From: Leptodactylus fallax
Lineage: Eukaryota > Chordata > Amphibia > Anura > Leptodactylidae
Length of the DNA: 64,000 nucleotides
NCBI GenBank assembly: GCA_947044405.1
Contig: CAMRHE010000169.1
Span: 2,356,501 to 2,420,500, forward strand
Direction of reading: 5' to 3'
The notes under the pieces are model-generated. The model saw only the letters and a list, made by a program, of their open reading frames with translations. It was not told the DNA's origin and ran no database searches. The position numbers and the translations under genes are program-made. Of this stretch, positions 1 to 10,600 are shown in pieces; the stretch's first letter is position 1; the number at the start of each line of letters is the position of its first letter.

Positions 1-94
1 GATCCTCATCATACAAAATCATAAAACTTAGCGTCTAATTAATCAATTAAAACTTAAGATAGTCCTAAAAATAATGTAACAATCTTACCAGTTC

Positions 95-260
95 CAGTTA
101 GTAGATGAACCTGGTTGTTCCTGTGTTGTAGATCTACAACCCCGAGTGCGGGGGAGATCCCTTCAGTCTCACAGTCTTCACCACTGTGAGACTGAAGGGA
201 GCTCCCCCGTATTCGGGGTTGTAGCTCTACAAAACAGGAACTATCAAGTTCATCTAACTA
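95..260. repeat. Fold-back (inverted-repeat) element
   Basis: Two arms of about 78 bp (95-174 and 184-260) are near-perfect reverse complements around a 9-base loop at 175-183. The inner part, which includes CTACAACCCCGA and CTTCAGTCTCACAG, matches best. No target-site duplication is clear, so the superfamily is unknown. There is no coding capacity. Confidence 0.8.
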
Positions 261-279
261 TCCCCTGAGGAGCACTAAT

Positions 280-797
280 AAAATATTAAAATATTTATCC
301 CATACAGTGAACGCCATAGCGAGGAAAAAAATTGTAATAGCAAAAAAATGTAGTAAAAAGAAATCAAACCATCAGACCTTCTTTAAAATGGTATCAATAG
401 AAATGACATTTTGTCCCGCATAGAAAGACGCCTTACCAAGCTTCAAACATATAAATATGAAACATTTACTACAATGTGCTACAATGTGGTGACACAAAGA
501 CATTTTTCTGTTTTGCAAAGTTTTTAATTAAAAAAAAAAAGAAATTGGCACAAAAAGAAATTGGCACAAATGCATTTTTTTTCCAATTCCACCCCATTCT
601 GAATTTTTTTCCAGCTTCCCAATGCATTGCACAGGATATGGAAAGGTGCCATTACAAAGTACAATTTGTTTTGCAAACAACAAACCATCATGTGACTCTG
701 TGAACTATAAAATGAAAAAAATTATGGCTCTTGGAATGTGTGGAGGGAAAAACGGAAATGCAAAAATGATAATTGGCTCGGTGCTGAAGGGGTTAAT
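280..797 (+). repeat. Unclassified interspersed repeat, copy 1
   Basis: This stretch resembles copies at 22440-22808, 25640-25915, 30060-30440 and, reversed, 39195-39680. Shared landmarks are a 'tttatcccata...tgaacgc' segment, an A/T-rich run, an 'aattccacc..attctgaatttttttccagc' segment, a 'caatttgt.ctgcaaa' segment and a terminal 'aaggggttaa'. The 75-codon frame at 476-703 lies inside the repeat and is not a gene. I cannot assign the family. Confidence 0.65.
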
Positions 798-962
798 ATA
801 AGTCCTTCTAGTAATTAGGACACCTATTTCTTTCTTCTAAAATGCTTCTAGAACTCTTAACAGCTTTACACAAGGTGTACAATGCTGAGAACGAATGCAG
901 GAGTGCTCTTAAAATGTTTAATGCAAACTGTTTTAACCTCTATTACAAAATACAATGTAGCC

Positions 963-1059
963 TTGATGATTTTTACAAGACTTTCGCATTCTCTAGATGT
1001 TACTTTACTATTTATACATTTCACTTAAGACCTGTACAAACCAGCAGCAGTGAATTTTA
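963..1059. repeat. Repeat segment shared with 4905-4995
   Basis: About 90 bp, from 'agactttcg' to 'gcagtgaatttta', recur in the same orientation at 4911-4995 with few mismatches. The second copy belongs to the repeat that carries the hammerhead at 4753-4806, so this is probably a truncated member of that family. The rest of 798-1250 shows nothing recognisable. Confidence 0.65.
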
Positions 1060-1250
1060 GGTTTAACTTGCAATAAACTTAACGCAAATGCCTAGGTCAT
1101 AATGAAAGGAGCATTTATACTTCAGTATACATTGTATTATATGGTTTAACACAAAGAACATGTTTCTCTTTTGATATAAAGATATCTGCTGGTGGAATAA
1201 CCAGAATATAATGACAAAAAGTCAATATGACAGAGCACTTTAAGGCTAAC

Positions 1251-1621
1251 GTTACATGAAGTGTAAGACAGTTAAAAAAAACACTGCAGAAAAATCACAA
1301 TGAAAAAGCAACAGAAAAAAACACAGCAAAAATGCTTGCTTTTTTCACTGGTTTTCCTATGTGTTTTTCATTTTTGCCTCTACTCATGTAAGTCTACGAG
1401 TAAAACAACTTTTCTGCAGGTAAAATTAACATGTTGCATTTTTCAAAAATATATTCGTTTTTAAAAATGCTGCACTTTCCCCAGCGTTTTTTCTGCAATG
1501 TGCAAATGAAACTAAATGAAATTTCATTCATTTTGCTGGGATTGTAAAACACAGTGTTTTTCCCACTGCTTTTCCACACCAGAAAAAAATGCTACATTTC
1601 CACAAAGTTTCACCTTAGCCT
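1251..1621. repeat. Degenerate palindromic MITE (GGCTAA...TTAGCC family)
   Basis: It starts 'tttaaggctaacgtta' and ends 'tttcaccttagcctaaa'. The termini are inverted, and both arms hold the aaatgc/gctgca-type core seen in copies at 36162-36385 and 53572-54480. This copy is strongly diverged. It has no coding capacity; the 61-codon minus frame inside it is spurious. Confidence 0.5.
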
Positions 1622-1807
1622 AAATAATGAAATATTTTTGATGCCAAAAGCTATATTACTGTACACACTTTGTTGTTTAAAGAGGACCTTTCATGACCTC
1701 CTGCACTTGCGGTTTTATTTACCGCTAGAAAGTCGAAAGTGCGCTGAATTCAGCGCACTGTTGGCTTTCCCGTTATGTGCCCGGGGCTGGAGATATCGGT
1801 AGAGTTA

Positions 1808-2225
1808 GGGTGGGTTCACACCTGCGTTCCAGTCCGTCCGTTGCCAATCCGAGTGAAAATCTCGGCGAACGGGATTGGCATCGGATACAGACCGGTCAGC
1901 GATGCATTGGTTAAAAACCTATTCATTTGAATGGGTTTTTAAAGCAATGCGAGGGTGTTCGATTGCACCCTCTGCGCTGCAAAGCCGATTTTTTTCGTCG
2001 GACACGAAGTCCTGCCTGTCCGACTTTGTTTCCAACGAAAAAAAAAGGATTCGCAGCGCAGAGGGTGCAATCGGACACCCTCGCATTGCTTTAAAAACCC
2101 ACTCAAATGAATGGGTTTTTAACCAATGCGTCGCTGACCGGTCTGTATCCGATGCCAATCCCGTTCGCCGAGATTTTCACTCGAATTGGCAACGGACGGA
2201 CTGGAACGCAGGTGTGAACCCACCC
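1808..2225. mobile_element. PIF/Harbinger-type palindromic MITE
   Basis: This 418-bp palindrome begins GGGTGGGTTCACACCTGCG and ends with its reverse complement. It is flanked by the 3-bp duplication TTA (1805-1807 and 2226-2228). Arms of roughly 190 bp enclose a short loop near 2000-2038. A 3-bp TWA duplication with GGG-type ends is the PIF/Harbinger signature. Open frames on both strands here are mirror images of the palindrome and are not genes. Confidence 0.8.
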
Positions 2226-2581
2226 TTACCGATCTCAGCCCACTGTCAGAAGGGTGTTCCTGACAGTCTAGCTGCGCTGTGAGGAATGCCCTCCCTGACA
2301 GTACTCGTCCATAGACTTGTACTGGGGGGCGTTCCTCACAGCTCAGCGCCATCGCTGGGCTGTAAGGAACGCCCCCTCTGACAGTACAGGGCTATAGACA
2401 AGTACTGTCAGGGAGGGCATTCTTTACTGCCCAGCTAGACTGTCAGAAACGCCCTTCTGATGGTGGATGGTGAAACTAAGACCACCGATATCTCCAGCCC
2501 CGGGGCTCTTAACGGGAAAGCCGACAGTGCGCTGAATTCAGCACACTGTTGGCTTTCTAGCAGTATGTAAAACCTCATACA

Positions 2582-4175
2582 CAGTGGGGAAAAAAAGTAT
2601 TTAGTCAGCCACCAATTGTGTAAGTTCTCTCACTTAAAAAGATGAGAGAGGCCTGTAATTGACATCATAGGTAGACCTCAACTATGAGAGACAAAATGAG
2701 AAAACATATCTAGAAAATCACATTATCTGATTTTTTTAAGAATTTATTTGCAAATTACAGTGGAAAATAAGTATTTGGTCACCTACAAACAAGCAAGATT
2801 TCTAGCTCTCACAGACCTGTAACTTCTTCTTTAAGAGGCTCCTCTGTCCTCCACTCATTACCTGTAGTAATGGCACCTGTTTGACATTGCTATCAGTATC
2901 AAAGACACCTGTCAACAACCTCAAACAGTCACACTCCAATCTCCACTATGGTGAAGACCAAAGAGCTGTGGAAGGACACCAGAAACAAAATTGTAGACCT
3001 GCACCAGGCTGGGAAGACTGAATCTGCAATAGGCAAGCAGCTTGGTGTGAAGAAATCAACTGTGGGAGCAATAATTAGAAAATGGAAGACATTCAAGACC
3101 ACTGATAATCTCCCTCGATCAGGAGCTCCACACAAGATCTCACCCCATGGGGTCAAAATGATCACAAGAACAGTGAGCAAAAATCCCAGAACCACACGGG
3201 GGGACCTAGTAAATGACCTGCAGAAAGCTGGGACTATCTTAAAAAAGGCTACAGTCAGTAACACACTACGCCGCCAGGGACTCAGATCCTGCATTGCCAG
3301 ACGTGTTCCCCTGTACATATCCGGGCCTGTCTGAATTTTCCTAGAGAGCATTTGGATGTTCTAGGAGAGTATTGGGAGAATGTCATATGGTCAGATGAAA
3401 CCAAAGTAGAACTGTTTGGTAGAAACACAACTCGTCGTGTTTGGAGGAGAGTGAATGCTGAGTTGCATCCAAACAACATCATACCAACTGTGAAGCATGG
3501 GGGTGGCAACATCATACTTTGGGGCTGTTTCTCTGCAAAGGGACCAGAACGACTGATCCGTGTACATGAAAGAATGAATGGGGCCATGTATCGTGAGATT
3601 TTGAGTGCAAACCTCCTTCCATCAGCAAGGGCATTGAAGATGAAACGTGGCTGGGTCTTTCAGCATGACAATGATCCCAAGCACACCACCAGGGCAATGA
3701 AGGAGTGTCTTCGTAAGAAACATTTCAAGGTCCTGGAGTGGCCTATCCAGTCTCCAGATCTCAACCCCATAGAAAACCTTTGGAGGGAGTTGGAAGTCCG
3801 TGTTGCCCAGCGACAGACCCAAAATCTCACTGCTCTAGAGAAGATCTGCATGGAGGAATGGGCCAACATACCAGCAAGAGTGTGTGTCAACCTTGTGAAG
3901 ACTTACAGAAAAGGTTTGTCCTCTGTCATTGCCACCAAAGGATATATAACAAAGTATTGAGATGAACTTTTGTTATTTACCGAATACTTATTTTCCACCA
4001 TAATTTGCAAATAAATTCTTTAAAAATCAGACAATGTGATTTTCTGGATTTGTTTTCTCATTTTGTCTCTCATAGTTGAGGTCTACCTATGATGACAAGT
4101 ACAGGCCTCTCTCATCTTTTTAAGTGGGAGAACTTGCACAATTGGTGGCTGACTAAATACTTCTTTTCCCCACTG
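2582..4175 (+). mobile_element. Tc1/mariner element 1
   Basis: Terminal inverted repeats of about 200 bp start CAGTGGGGAAAAAAAGTATT. The internal direct-repeat pair (AAGTATTTAGTCA and AAGTATTTGGTCA) gives an IR/DR layout. TA follows the right end (4176-4177). On the left TA lies at 2578-2579, followed by two extra bases. The element is inserted in the right half of the TTAA-flanked MITE and encodes one broken transposase. Confidence 0.93.
2948..3960 (+). pseudogene. Tc1 transposase, frameshifted
   Basis: This is a DDE transposase of the Tc1 family, which cuts and pastes its element at TA sites in the nucleus. The first part (2948-3334) carries the paired helix-turn-helix DNA-binding region ([34 protein letters not shown]). 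The second part (from about 3340 in another frame) holds the catalytic core: [11 protein letters not shown] gives the first Asp, QHDNDPKHT the second, and NPIENLW the Glu, in the DD34E arrangement; it ends GYITKY. A small deletion near 3315-3345 breaks the frame between the domains. The ATG at 2948 is the natural start, just after the left terminal region. All three catalytic residues survive but no continuous protein can be made. Confidence 0.92.
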
Positions 4176-4204
4176 TACATGAGGACATGAAAGGTGCTCT
4201 TTAA

Positions 4205-4689
4205 TTGAACATATATCATGATAATATGTGGCAGCTTCTTTTTCATTCACATGCATTGTAGCCAAAAAGCTAAAGATTTTTTATTTCTCTGGAGACCCAA
4301 AGTATGCTGGATAATCTCTGCTCTGCTGTCTGACCTTGAATGATCATTGCTGGCATATTTATCACTTCCAAATAATTATCTTAAAGGCCAAATTACACAT
4401 AGTCCTTATTTAAGAAAACTTGGTCTCCATGGCTAAACTGCAGTAAGACCAACCTTAAAATGCCATCTCTGCAGTCTGCCATTCAACTCTAAGCCAAGCA
4501 AGGTAATATGGCACTCTATAAGGAAGCAATGCTCAAAAAGGAGTTCACTCCATCTCAGAAAAGTACAAATTTCTGGTACTCAAGTAAAGCACATGACAAT
4601 ATGTTTTAAGTGGTGTGGAGGGCACTCCTAGATCAATGTAATATGAAGTAGGCTCCCAACCCTTGAATTGTACTAGTAACAGACTTCAT
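4205..4689. other. Unannotated stretch
   Basis: No reading frame, inverted repeat or recognisable element end is visible. Base composition is ordinary and AT-rich. Confidence 0.5.
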
Positions 4690-5045
4690 ATATGTCACAG
4701 TAGTATAATGCAAACGTGGTTTATTCACCAGTTGTAGATATATGCGTAGGGTGAAATCCAGTAACGTTTCGGTCAACGATTAGACCTTCGTCAGACTGTA
4801 AGGATTGCAGTTGAAGAAAAGGAGACTGATCTCCAGAAGGATAGTCGTGTGGCCTGTGGGGGCAGCGGTAAGTAGAGTGGGTATCCGCAAGTAAAACAGC
4901 GCTGATTTTTATAAGACTTTCGTGTTCTCCAGATGTTACTTTACCATTTACACATTTCACTTTCGACCTGTACAAACTGGCAGCAGTGAATTTTACATAT
5001 GACAATATATTTACCAAATAAGAATAAAAAAAATAACGCATAGAG
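4690..5045 (-). repeat. Hammerhead-bearing repeat (Penelope pseudo-LTR-like)
   Basis: On the minus strand this stretch runs from the repeat segment shared with 963-1059, through a hammerhead motif, to a short A/T-rich tail containing GAATAAACC about 30 bp beyond the ribozyme core. That order (body, hammerhead, AATAAA-like tail) recurs at 14600-15250 and is what Penelope-like pseudo-LTRs show. No protein fragment is recognisable here. The 109-codon minus frame overlaps the ribozyme and is probably spurious. Confidence 0.5.
4753..4806 (-). ncRNA. Hammerhead ribozyme motif with complete core
   Basis: On the minus strand, CAGT (stem I) is followed by CTGACGA (4794-4788), which fits CUGANGA. Then come an extra A, GGTC and an 8-base loop, GACC (stem II), GAAA (4770-4767), a minimal palindromic stem III (ACGT), a candidate cleavage base U at 4763, and ACTG, which pairs with CAGT. 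Outside a bulge, AATC and GATT extend stem I. Every invariant core base is present. A two-base-pair stem III is typical of Penelope-associated hammerheads that act best as dimers. The extra A before stem II is the one oddity. Activity is untested. Confidence 0.7.
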
Positions 5046-5050
5046 CACAT

Positions 5051-6150
5051 GGGTCAAACACAAGGCCCTCCGGGTCATTTTCTGTGGCCTCTCTCAATTT
5101 AATTCACTCATCTTCTCAGGAGGATACAGTGCTTGGCAAGGGGTAGTTCCAGCGCAGGGAGCAAGGGCCATCTTGGCTTGCCGAACCAACTCAATTTGCA
5201 GTAGTTGCAAGGTACTGTATTTCGATGTTGATGCAGCACAGGGAGGGGTAGTGGGGGCCATCCTGGCATGCAAAAACAACTCGGTTTGCAGTAGTTCCAT
5301 ATCAGCCCATGAGGTATCTCATTTGGGGGTGCAGCACTTAACAGAGGGGGCACTAGCACAGGAAGCGGGATTCATCTTGACAGGTAGAAGGACACAGACC
5401 ACTGTATTTCCATATCAGGCAGCTTTCCAAGTGGATTTGAGAAATAATGTCCAATAAGAGAAAAATTAATGCAGAGAGAAGGCAGTGTAATGAAAGATGG
5501 AAAAGTGAATACGTTTGTGCTTTAAGGAGAAAAATGGTATGTCTTTCATGTTATGAGGCAGTGTTTATGGTAAAGGAGTATAATATATGGTGACATTTTG
5601 ACACCAAATTCGGGCATTTGATGGAAACCACAATCTTGAGGTAGCCCTTAGTGAAAATGAGATACAGGTAATCTGAACAGTACAGTAATATATAACTCAA
5701 GTGCGCAGTCAGTATAGGTCAAAATCCGATGTGGTATGATGATGAATCCCAGTACTACTAGCTACATAATATATGTAGTGAATATTTAATAGTTGATATG
5801 CTACTGCCACAGTATTTGAAACAAGAAATGAGCCATGGAGGGTGATGCAAATGGTGACTTCAGGTCTCTAGGAAATTATGTCTGGCATTGGTATCCCACA
5901 TAGAAATAACTCATAACTCATTTATCTTGTCTATCCACTGTTAGAGAGTAGGTGGGATTTGGTCTCTCCACTTTAGTAGGATTAATAGCTTCGCAGCTTG
6001 AATTAACCAAGTGGTGAGAACAATGTATAGGTCAGAAACCCTAATTTGCACAGCAGATACTTATAAGACCCCATGTTATACACAAGATAAATTACCACGT
6101 CGATCTGGAAAGCAGGGATAATCCTGGAAAGGAGAAGGAGGTTCAGGTGA
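5051..6150. other. Unannotated stretch with a diverged tandem repeat
   Basis: Between about 5140 and 5390 a unit of roughly 100 bp containing 'gggccatcttggcttgc' and 'aactcaatttgcagtagtt' is repeated with divergence (second copy near 5250-5310, a partial third near 5340-5385). Frames on both strands here follow that repeat. The remainder, to 6150, shows no element ends or coding signal. Confidence 0.5.
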
Positions 6151-6255
6151 GTTCAGCCCAGGACAGGTGAGTATAATTTTTTTTTTTTTATTTTTATACA
6201 TCTCGCCTGGGCTGGCTGCTAATGGCAAGGGGCCTGGCCAGGTTAACCATCCAGG
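6151..6255. repeat. Repeat segment duplicated at 6900-6990
   Basis: The stretch 'cccaggacaggtgagtataat' to 'gctggctgctaatggcaagg' recurs at 6904-6985 in the same orientation with few changes and an expanded T-run. It is a fragment of a dispersed repeat. Confidence 0.7.
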
Positions 6256-6299
6256 ACAACATAAAGGGTCATCTATATTTAACCTATATTCATTCGCCC

Positions 6300-7450
6300 C
6301 AGGGTTGCCTTCAGATTTTCCAATAGGTACCATGAGTGAGGGTAAAAGGAGACATTACTATCTCATCCAAGGTAAGATGGGTCCCTATAAATGCCATCCA
6401 TTTTCTATAAAAGTATTCCCTATCGGTAGATTTCTTCTTTTCCATTTCCAGTTTTTTTATATCAGATGTTTCAACTGATTTACTATGAAAAGCATGGTAG
6501 GCAAAATCGGCAACAACCAGTGCTGCAGGAGACACCTTTTGGCCACCAGGCAAATAAAATGAAAAATCATGGACAAGTGTTGACTCGCCCCATTGCCACT
6601 GTTTGTTAAACTTTTGCTCGGGGCCCCCTACCCCCTTCCTATAGTGAATTCTTGATAGTATAATAAGTAGAGGCCCAGGAGAAGTGATTAAAAATAACAA
6701 ACACTTATACTCACCTTACCTCACCTCTCCGGGGCATCCTCGCTCTGTCCTAAAGTCTGCGTCATCCTCTTCTGTCTGGCAACTGAGGTCTCGCGATCCA
6801 GCGGTCACGTGGGGCGCAATGACGTCATTACGCCGACGCGCCCCATGTGACCACTGGCGTGACCTCAGTTACAGGCAGGAAGAGCCCCAGAGCAGATGCT
6901 CAGCCCAGGACAAGTGAGTATAATTAATTTTTTTATTTTTATACACCTCGCCTGGGCTGGCTGCTAATGGAAAGGGGCCTGGCCGGGCCCCTTTCCATTA
7001 ACAATATGTATAGCGGTCAGAGAACAAGGCTTTCCCTGACCACTATCATGGTGGTCTGGGGCCCCGTACCCCTCCAGTTGCGGTCGCATCCCCTGCGACC
7101 ACGATCACTATGCCACTGCCCTTGGGCTAGAATGCAAGAGGTAGGACATGGGGTACAGAGGAATCTCCCTACGTGAAATTGAACAGATTAGGTGTCTGAT
7201 CTGTGCCCTGACTATCTGTGCATGTCCAGAGTCCATGGTACAAATCAGTGTCAATTTTACACTTTGGACACTGGGTTAATCTATCTGGTTTCACAGGAGT
7301 GGCCGGTAGATGAAAGACATAGATTGCTCTATGGGCAATGCAAAATTGAGTGTCTCTCCAAATCTCATTCAACATTTCCCTACGCAGAACCTGCCAGGCC
7401 CTATTTATCTTTTCTCCAGCCTACGGATCTTCTAATTGCCTGGTCCATGA
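6300..7450 (-). pseudogene. L1/Tx1-type LINE ORF2 C-terminal relic, interrupted
   Basis: Read on the minus strand, 7375-7200 encodes a C-terminal segment of an L1/Tx1-type reverse-transcriptase protein: an IWRDTQFCIAHRAIY motif, then a CPKC...H...C zinc-knuckle-like motif (CPKCKIDTDLYHGLWTC). A second piece at 6660-6311 resembles the extreme C terminus (EYFYRKWMAFIGTH). The pieces are separated by an unrelated repeat (6662-7165). The endonuclease and reverse-transcriptase domains are absent. The relic is diverged and dead; the subfamily call is inference. Confidence 0.6.
6662..7165. repeat. Repeat inserted in the LINE relic
   Basis: A GC-rich palindromic block (6750-6870, including GCAATGACGTCATTACG and flanking inverted sequence) adjoins the segment duplicated from 6151-6255 and a short hairpin near 6971-7005 (GGAAAGGGGCCTGG and its complement). 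It splits the LINE fragment. It resembles dispersed frog-type repeats with a GTGACG-rich body such as 24880-24950. The exact ends are not clear. Confidence 0.5.
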
Positions 7451-7667
7451 ATTAACCCCGACATCCATCGTACTGTTACGGCAGATGTTCGGTAGTTAAA
7501 GATGGTAGCTGTCGGGTCTTCACTGTATTGTACAGAGGAGATCTGTAGCTAAGTGTTTCTATGACCAGCCTCAATAGCTATATAGCGAAAGTCCCATAGA
7601 CTACAATACAGTTGAATTGCAGTCTATGAGATGTGCAATCAAAAGATTGCAGGTTTAACAGACTGGG

Positions 7668-10600
7668 AGCTATTCTCTCCACCCCCCTCCCCCACCACCG
7701 GTTTGGCAACGATTGGATCCCAGACGACGTCATGCATCCTCCGCGGTGGTGACCACTCGGAGGCCCCGGCTGGAGACTGATCCCTGAGGAGGCTGCCCCC
7801 CCTTGAGACGTTCTCCCTTTTCTCGGTGGTGCTTTGGAATCTGCATGCCTTAATGTTATGTTTGCTTCTTTTTTTTCTTTTTTAGGTCTACGGGTCTCAT
7901 CTATTATGCTTATTATTGGATTGTTTTAGCGGAGTGGGGCGGGGTGGGGTTCCGGTGACTCCCCTTCCTTCCTTCTTTTTACTGGTGGTTGGGAATCCAC
8001 CGCCTCCCCTCTGACCTCCTGTCCACGCTCTCCCCCCTAAGGGGATACTTGGACTGTGCGGCCATTGATCCTGATTGGACCTCTGGCTGCCCTCATTGGT
8101 CCCCAGGCGAGTGACTTAGCCTCGCCCACAAAGTATTGTTTAACTGTTTTTATTTTTACTTTGTCATTTATGATGTCTTTTGCCTCCCTCCCTCCCTCTC
8201 TCCCCCCCCCCCTCCCTGATCTAGAGACCCTGCCTCGACTTTGGGTTCCTGTTTGTGGATTGCCCTTTTGCCTCTCCGAGGGAAACTTGCCAGCGTCATG
8301 TGAGATGGGTGAGCTTATTGCAATCCGCCACTGTCCTCCAATCCTGGGTCCCAATGGTTAGGTGCGTGACAATTAATGTCAAGGGCCTGGGTTCCAACAT
8401 TAAAAGGCGCCATGTCCTTAGAGAACTCCGCTCCTTACGAGCGGATGTGGCGTTTCTTCAGGAGACTCATTTTGACCGCGCTGGTACTTTTGCCTTCGCT
8501 AAGCATTATTTTCCCGTAGCTTTTTCAGCCTTCCACAATCGACGCAGAGCTGGGGTGGCTATCCTTCTTTCTCGATCCTGCCCAATTACAGTGACGACTT
8601 CCCACATAGACCCAGGTGGCCGGTTTGTTATCTTGGAGGGGCTCCTTTATGGTGCCCCGATTGTTTTATGCAATGTCTATGCCCCCAATTCAGCACAGAT
8701 CCCGTTCTTGCGCCGGGTATTCTCCCGTCTGCGCGCTCTCCCACCATCAGCTTGGCTGGTGGGGGGAGACTTTAACATGGTCTTCTCTGAAAGGGCGGAT
8801 CGTCTGGCGTTACCCCAGGGCCCAACCCCCCATAGGTTGGCCCAACTTGCAAGGGAGTTCCGCAGGCTGATCCGCGCCCACTCTTTGTATGACCTTTGGC
8901 GAGTGGACAATCCTACGGCGCGCTCCTACACCTTCTTTTCTCACCCTCATAACACTCACACCCGCATTGACTACTTCTTTGGAAATGCTCCCGCTCTTCG
9001 TTTGCTTAGGGACACGAACATTGGCCCTCTCACCTGGTCTGATCATGCCCCAGTCGTGGTTACCTTATCTACGACTCCAGTGCCTACTCGCCAATGTCAT
9101 TGGCGTCTTAACGAAACACTGCTCAATTCGCCGACCTCCCTCGAGACCCTGCGCACACACTTGATAGATTATTTTAGGGACAACTTAGGCTCGGTAGACT
9201 CTCTTGCCATTCTCTGGGAAGCCCATAAGGCGGTCATGAGAGGATGCTGTATCGCATTGGCTTCTAGGCTTAAAAGGGACAGACAGGCCCAGGAACAGCT
9301 CCTCCAAGCCCGTATTCGGTCCCTTACGACGACTTTGGCAGCGCATCCATCCCTGGGGGTTCTTCGCCGTTTGGTCCTGGCCCGGGCGGACCTCCGTGAT
9401 TTGGAGACCCGCCATGTGGAACGACTTCTCCTTTATACCCGTCAGCGGTTTTTTGAACGAGGTAATAAATCTCATACCCTCCTGGCAGGAACCCTCAGGG
9501 ATCATCGGGCCTCTTCCACACCACACTCTGTCCGTGACCCCGCGGGTACTCTTCAACATCACCCTGATGCTGTGGCGCTGGCGTTCCACTCTTACTACTC
9601 TAAGCTGTATGACTTACCCCCCCCCACGAGCACTACTCCCTGGGGATGACTCAACACTACTGGAAGACTATTTAAAGGATTGTTGTCTCCCACGCCTTCC
9701 TCCTGAGGCCCTAACCTCCCTGAACACCCCCATCACCAGGGAGGAACTAGAAGGGGTCCTGAGGGACCTCCCAAATGGGAAAGCCCCAGGCCCAGATGGG
9801 TTCACTTACAATTATTATAAGGTTTTCCAGGGTGAACTCTCTGCTCATCTATTGTCCCTCTTCAATTCCTTCCTTTCAGGTTCCCCTATACCCCCGACTA
9901 TGCTCTCTTCACTACTCACATTGGTCCCTAAACCGGGTAAGGACTTGCAGGATTGTGCTAACTACCGACCGATTGCTTTGCTGAACACGGACCTGAAACT
10001 TTTCACCAAACTCTTAGCCAATAGACTGAATGCTTGGCTCCCTCTGCTTGTCCATAAGGACCAGGTGGGATTCATCCCCTGTCGTCAGGGTGGTGACAAC
10101 ACCAGGAGGACTGTGGATTTGGTGGAGGTGGCCAATCATTATTCTACCCCGGCCCTTCTCTTGAGCCTGGACGCTGAAAAGGCTTTTGACCGCATAAATT
10201 GGTCGTTTATGCATACTACGCTTAAGGCGTTCGGGCTTACGGGACCGTTTCTCACAGCTATCCAGGCCCTTTACTCCTTACCCTCAGCAGCAATTAAGCT
10301 TCCCCATGCATCTTCGCCCTTCTTCCCTATTCGAAATGGCACTAGGCAGGGTTGCCCCCTGTCACCCATCATATTTGCCCTCTGCATTGAACCGCTAGCG
10401 GCCAAGATTAGGCGAGACCCTAATATCAAGGGCATCATGGTCCAAGATAAGGAATTTAAGATATCTCTCTTTGCGGACGATGTACTCCTCACTCTCACCT
10501 CCCCTCATACTACCCTTCCAAACTTGCTGCGCTCGCTAGAGACCTATGGTGATCTCTCAGGGTATAAGGTGAACCCCGCGAAGACTGAGGCACTCCCACT

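Larger units (their letters stand above)
1681..4200. mobile_element. TTAA-flanked palindromic MITE (T2-like), split by two insertions
   Basis: TTAA flanks the element at 1677-1680 and 4201-4204. Its ends are inverted: AGAGGACCTTTCATG on the left, and the reverse complement of the right end reads AGAGCACCTTTCATG. The palindrome continues inward (GAAAGTGCGCTGAATTCAGC, CCCCGGGGCTGGAGATATCG and complements). A Harbinger-type MITE (1808-2225) and a Tc1 element (2582-4175) sit inside; without them about 500 bp remain. TTAA targeting and these ends resemble the amphibian T2 or piggyBac-like MITEs. That assignment is from family knowledge; the nesting is directly visible. Confidence 0.75.

Noticed and set aside
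1875..2352. Long overlapping frames on both strands
   Set aside because: They are mirror images of one another across the Harbinger MITE palindrome; no protein family, and the stops fall at the palindrome ends.
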